NCBI RefSeq assembly: GCF_018143015.1 | Contig: NC_054746.1 | Location: forward strand, 23,512,464 to 23,576,463 | Source: Lytechinus variegatus | Lineage: Eukaryota; Echinodermata; Echinoidea; Temnopleuroida; Toxopneustidae | Direction: 5' to 3' | DNA length: 64,000 bases | Shown here: positions 62,880-64,000 of the stretch, piece by piece | Numbering within the stretch: position 1 is the first letter of the stretch | Layout: each line of letters opens with the position of its first letter | Position numbers and translations under genes: made by a program | Notes under the pieces: generated by a model | What the model saw: the letters and a program-made list of their open reading frames with translations, nothing else | Told to the model about the DNA's origin: nothing | The model's database searches: none

Positions 62880-63860
62880 AAATGTTCAAGTTTTTGTTCA
62901 ATTTAATCCCACTTCTTTATTTTTGCATCAATTGTGTTCATACTTGGTACAAATGATTTTACGTTTATTTCTCCTTTTGTCGTCCTGTTTTGTTTTTTTT
63001 TATTCTATTATTTTTTCGTTTTGTCTTGTTCTGTGAGTTATCCTGTTCTTTTTAATCTATTCAGTAAATCTCCGTAGGCAAATAGCAACCATTGCGTCTC
63101 TCTCTCTCTCCCTCTCTCCTCTATTCTCTTCCTTTAGGGGGATTCACATTATACAAGCTATGCTTTTTAGTGAATCCCCCATTTCCACAGATACTTTTTT
63201 TTCTATCCTAACTATATATTATTTGTCTATAAAATATTTTGTATTATATTTTTATATGTTAGTTATCACTTTTATTAATGTATTGTAAATATTTGTTATA
63301 ATCTATGAAGATGATTTGTATCAATATTTGTTATTTCTGTTGGAAATAAAACTGAATCTGAATCTGAATCTGAAAATGATTCTTTGATCATACCACATAT
63401 GACCTTATGAGAGTGATGGGGTAAAAGGTCATTTAGGGGTCAAATCATATAAGGTCATGTTCATCCTTTTTTGAAGTTTTTGTTAAACTTGCTCTCATTT
63501 CTTTATATTTGCAACAATTTCATGATTCTTAGGTAATACCATGTGTGTTGTCGAGGAAGGTGGGGTCAAAGGTCAAGTTTTTGTTCAACTTGGTCTCATT
63601 TCTTTATTTCTGCATCAATTATGTTCACACTTGGTACATATGATCCTTGGGTAATGCCACATATGTGCTGTTGAGGATGAAGGGGTCAACGATCAAGTTT
63701 TTTGTTCAAATTGCTCTTATTTCTTTATCTCTGCATCAATTACGTTCACACTTGGTACAAATGATCCTTGGGTAATACCACATGTGTGTTCATGAGGATG
63801 ATGGGATCAAAGGGCATGTAGGGGTCAAAAGATCATGCTGCATATTTCATTGATCGCAGA
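62880..63860 (+). repeat. Tandem repeat of about 100-120 bp, interrupted
   Basis: Units share AAGTTTTTGTT, then CTCATTTCTTTAT..TGCA..CAATT, then TTCACACTTGGTACA, then TGATYCTTRGGTAATRCCA and GAGGATG.GGGTCAA. Clear unit starts are near 62887, 63474, 63576 and 63695. The first is separated from the rest by an insertion at about 62960-63375. The core is shared but each unit is mutated. Confidence 0.6.
62960..63375 (+). mobile_element. Retroelement 3' end with hexamer tail
   Basis: Inserted within the tandem array. It has a (TC)n tract (63097-63120), a perfect 11-bp stem-loop (GGGGGATTCAC at 63137-63147 with GTGAATCCCCC at 63170-63180), an AATAAA and a tail of GAATCT repeats (63353-63373). This is the layout of a LINE or SINE 3' end with a short tandem tail; no coding part. 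Confidence 0.45.
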
Positions 63861-64000
63861 ATCAGCGAGACTTGTGGTTCATGAACCACCTTGTCTTTTT
63901 CTTCCTCTTCCTCCTCCGTCTCCTCCTCCCCTCATTCTACCCTTCCTCTCCCACTCTCACTTTCACACACAACTCTTGTTCTTAAAACATTTTCATTTGC

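Noticed and set aside
62880..63860. A CRISPR-like array
   Set aside because: Units are about 100-120 bp, diverged, and have no spacer-repeat pattern; the window is eukaryotic.

Overview
This is a eukaryotic, AT-rich window with small exons, long introns and dense short repeats. It most likely comes from an echinoderm, probably a sea urchin. The reasons are a triple-unit EMAP-like gene, a composite death-domain adaptor gene, many TTAA-flanked MITE-like elements with AAAGG/CCTTT ends, tRNA-derived SINEs with trinucleotide tails, and frequent ACATGTACATGTA words. The species call is inference; no alignment was run.

Layout. (1) At 573-3514 on the + strand is a four-exon gene for a 331-residue adaptor-like protein with one death effector domain and two death domains. 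An open frame at 63-323 may be the last exon of a gene upstream. (2) 3515-12595 holds no recognisable gene. It carries MITEs, a long hairpin element, a SINE relic and possibly the long 3' UTR of the next gene. (3) At 15511 down to 12596 on the - strand is a two-coding-exon gene for a 495-residue protein I do not recognise. Its N-terminal part has ten tandem five-residue repeats; its C-terminal part is charged and helical. Its ATG has an in-frame stop just upstream and a splice acceptor before that, so its 5' UTR begins further right, perhaps near 29.8-29.9 kb. (4) 15.6-33.0 kb is repeat-rich: several MITE families, a 5'-truncated LINE on the - strand (25.2-26.97 kb), a GC-rich inverted-repeat element (28.85-29.37 kb) and a decayed LINE 3' end (31.9-32.5 kb). 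(5) From 33230 to beyond the right edge on the + strand runs the EML5/EML6 orthologue. I resolve 29 coding exons and 1723 codons, all phase-compatible, with three HELP plus WD40 (TAPE) units. The C-terminal part of the third unit lies outside the window.

The genes are not obviously one pathway. The EML gene encodes a microtubule-associated protein of the family first described in sea urchins. The death-domain gene belongs to the apoptosis and innate-immune adaptor class that is enlarged in sea urchins. Introns of both contain transposon insertions, including related Tc1-like TA-flanked elements.

Most interesting items: the DED-DD-DD architecture; the unrecognised pentapeptide-repeat protein; several MITE families sharing TTAA flanks and AGG termini; a foldback element with arms of about 200 bp in EML intron 1; a GC-rich element made of repeated CCGYTCCAAGG-like motifs; and a GTAAGT-rich array inside an EML intron.
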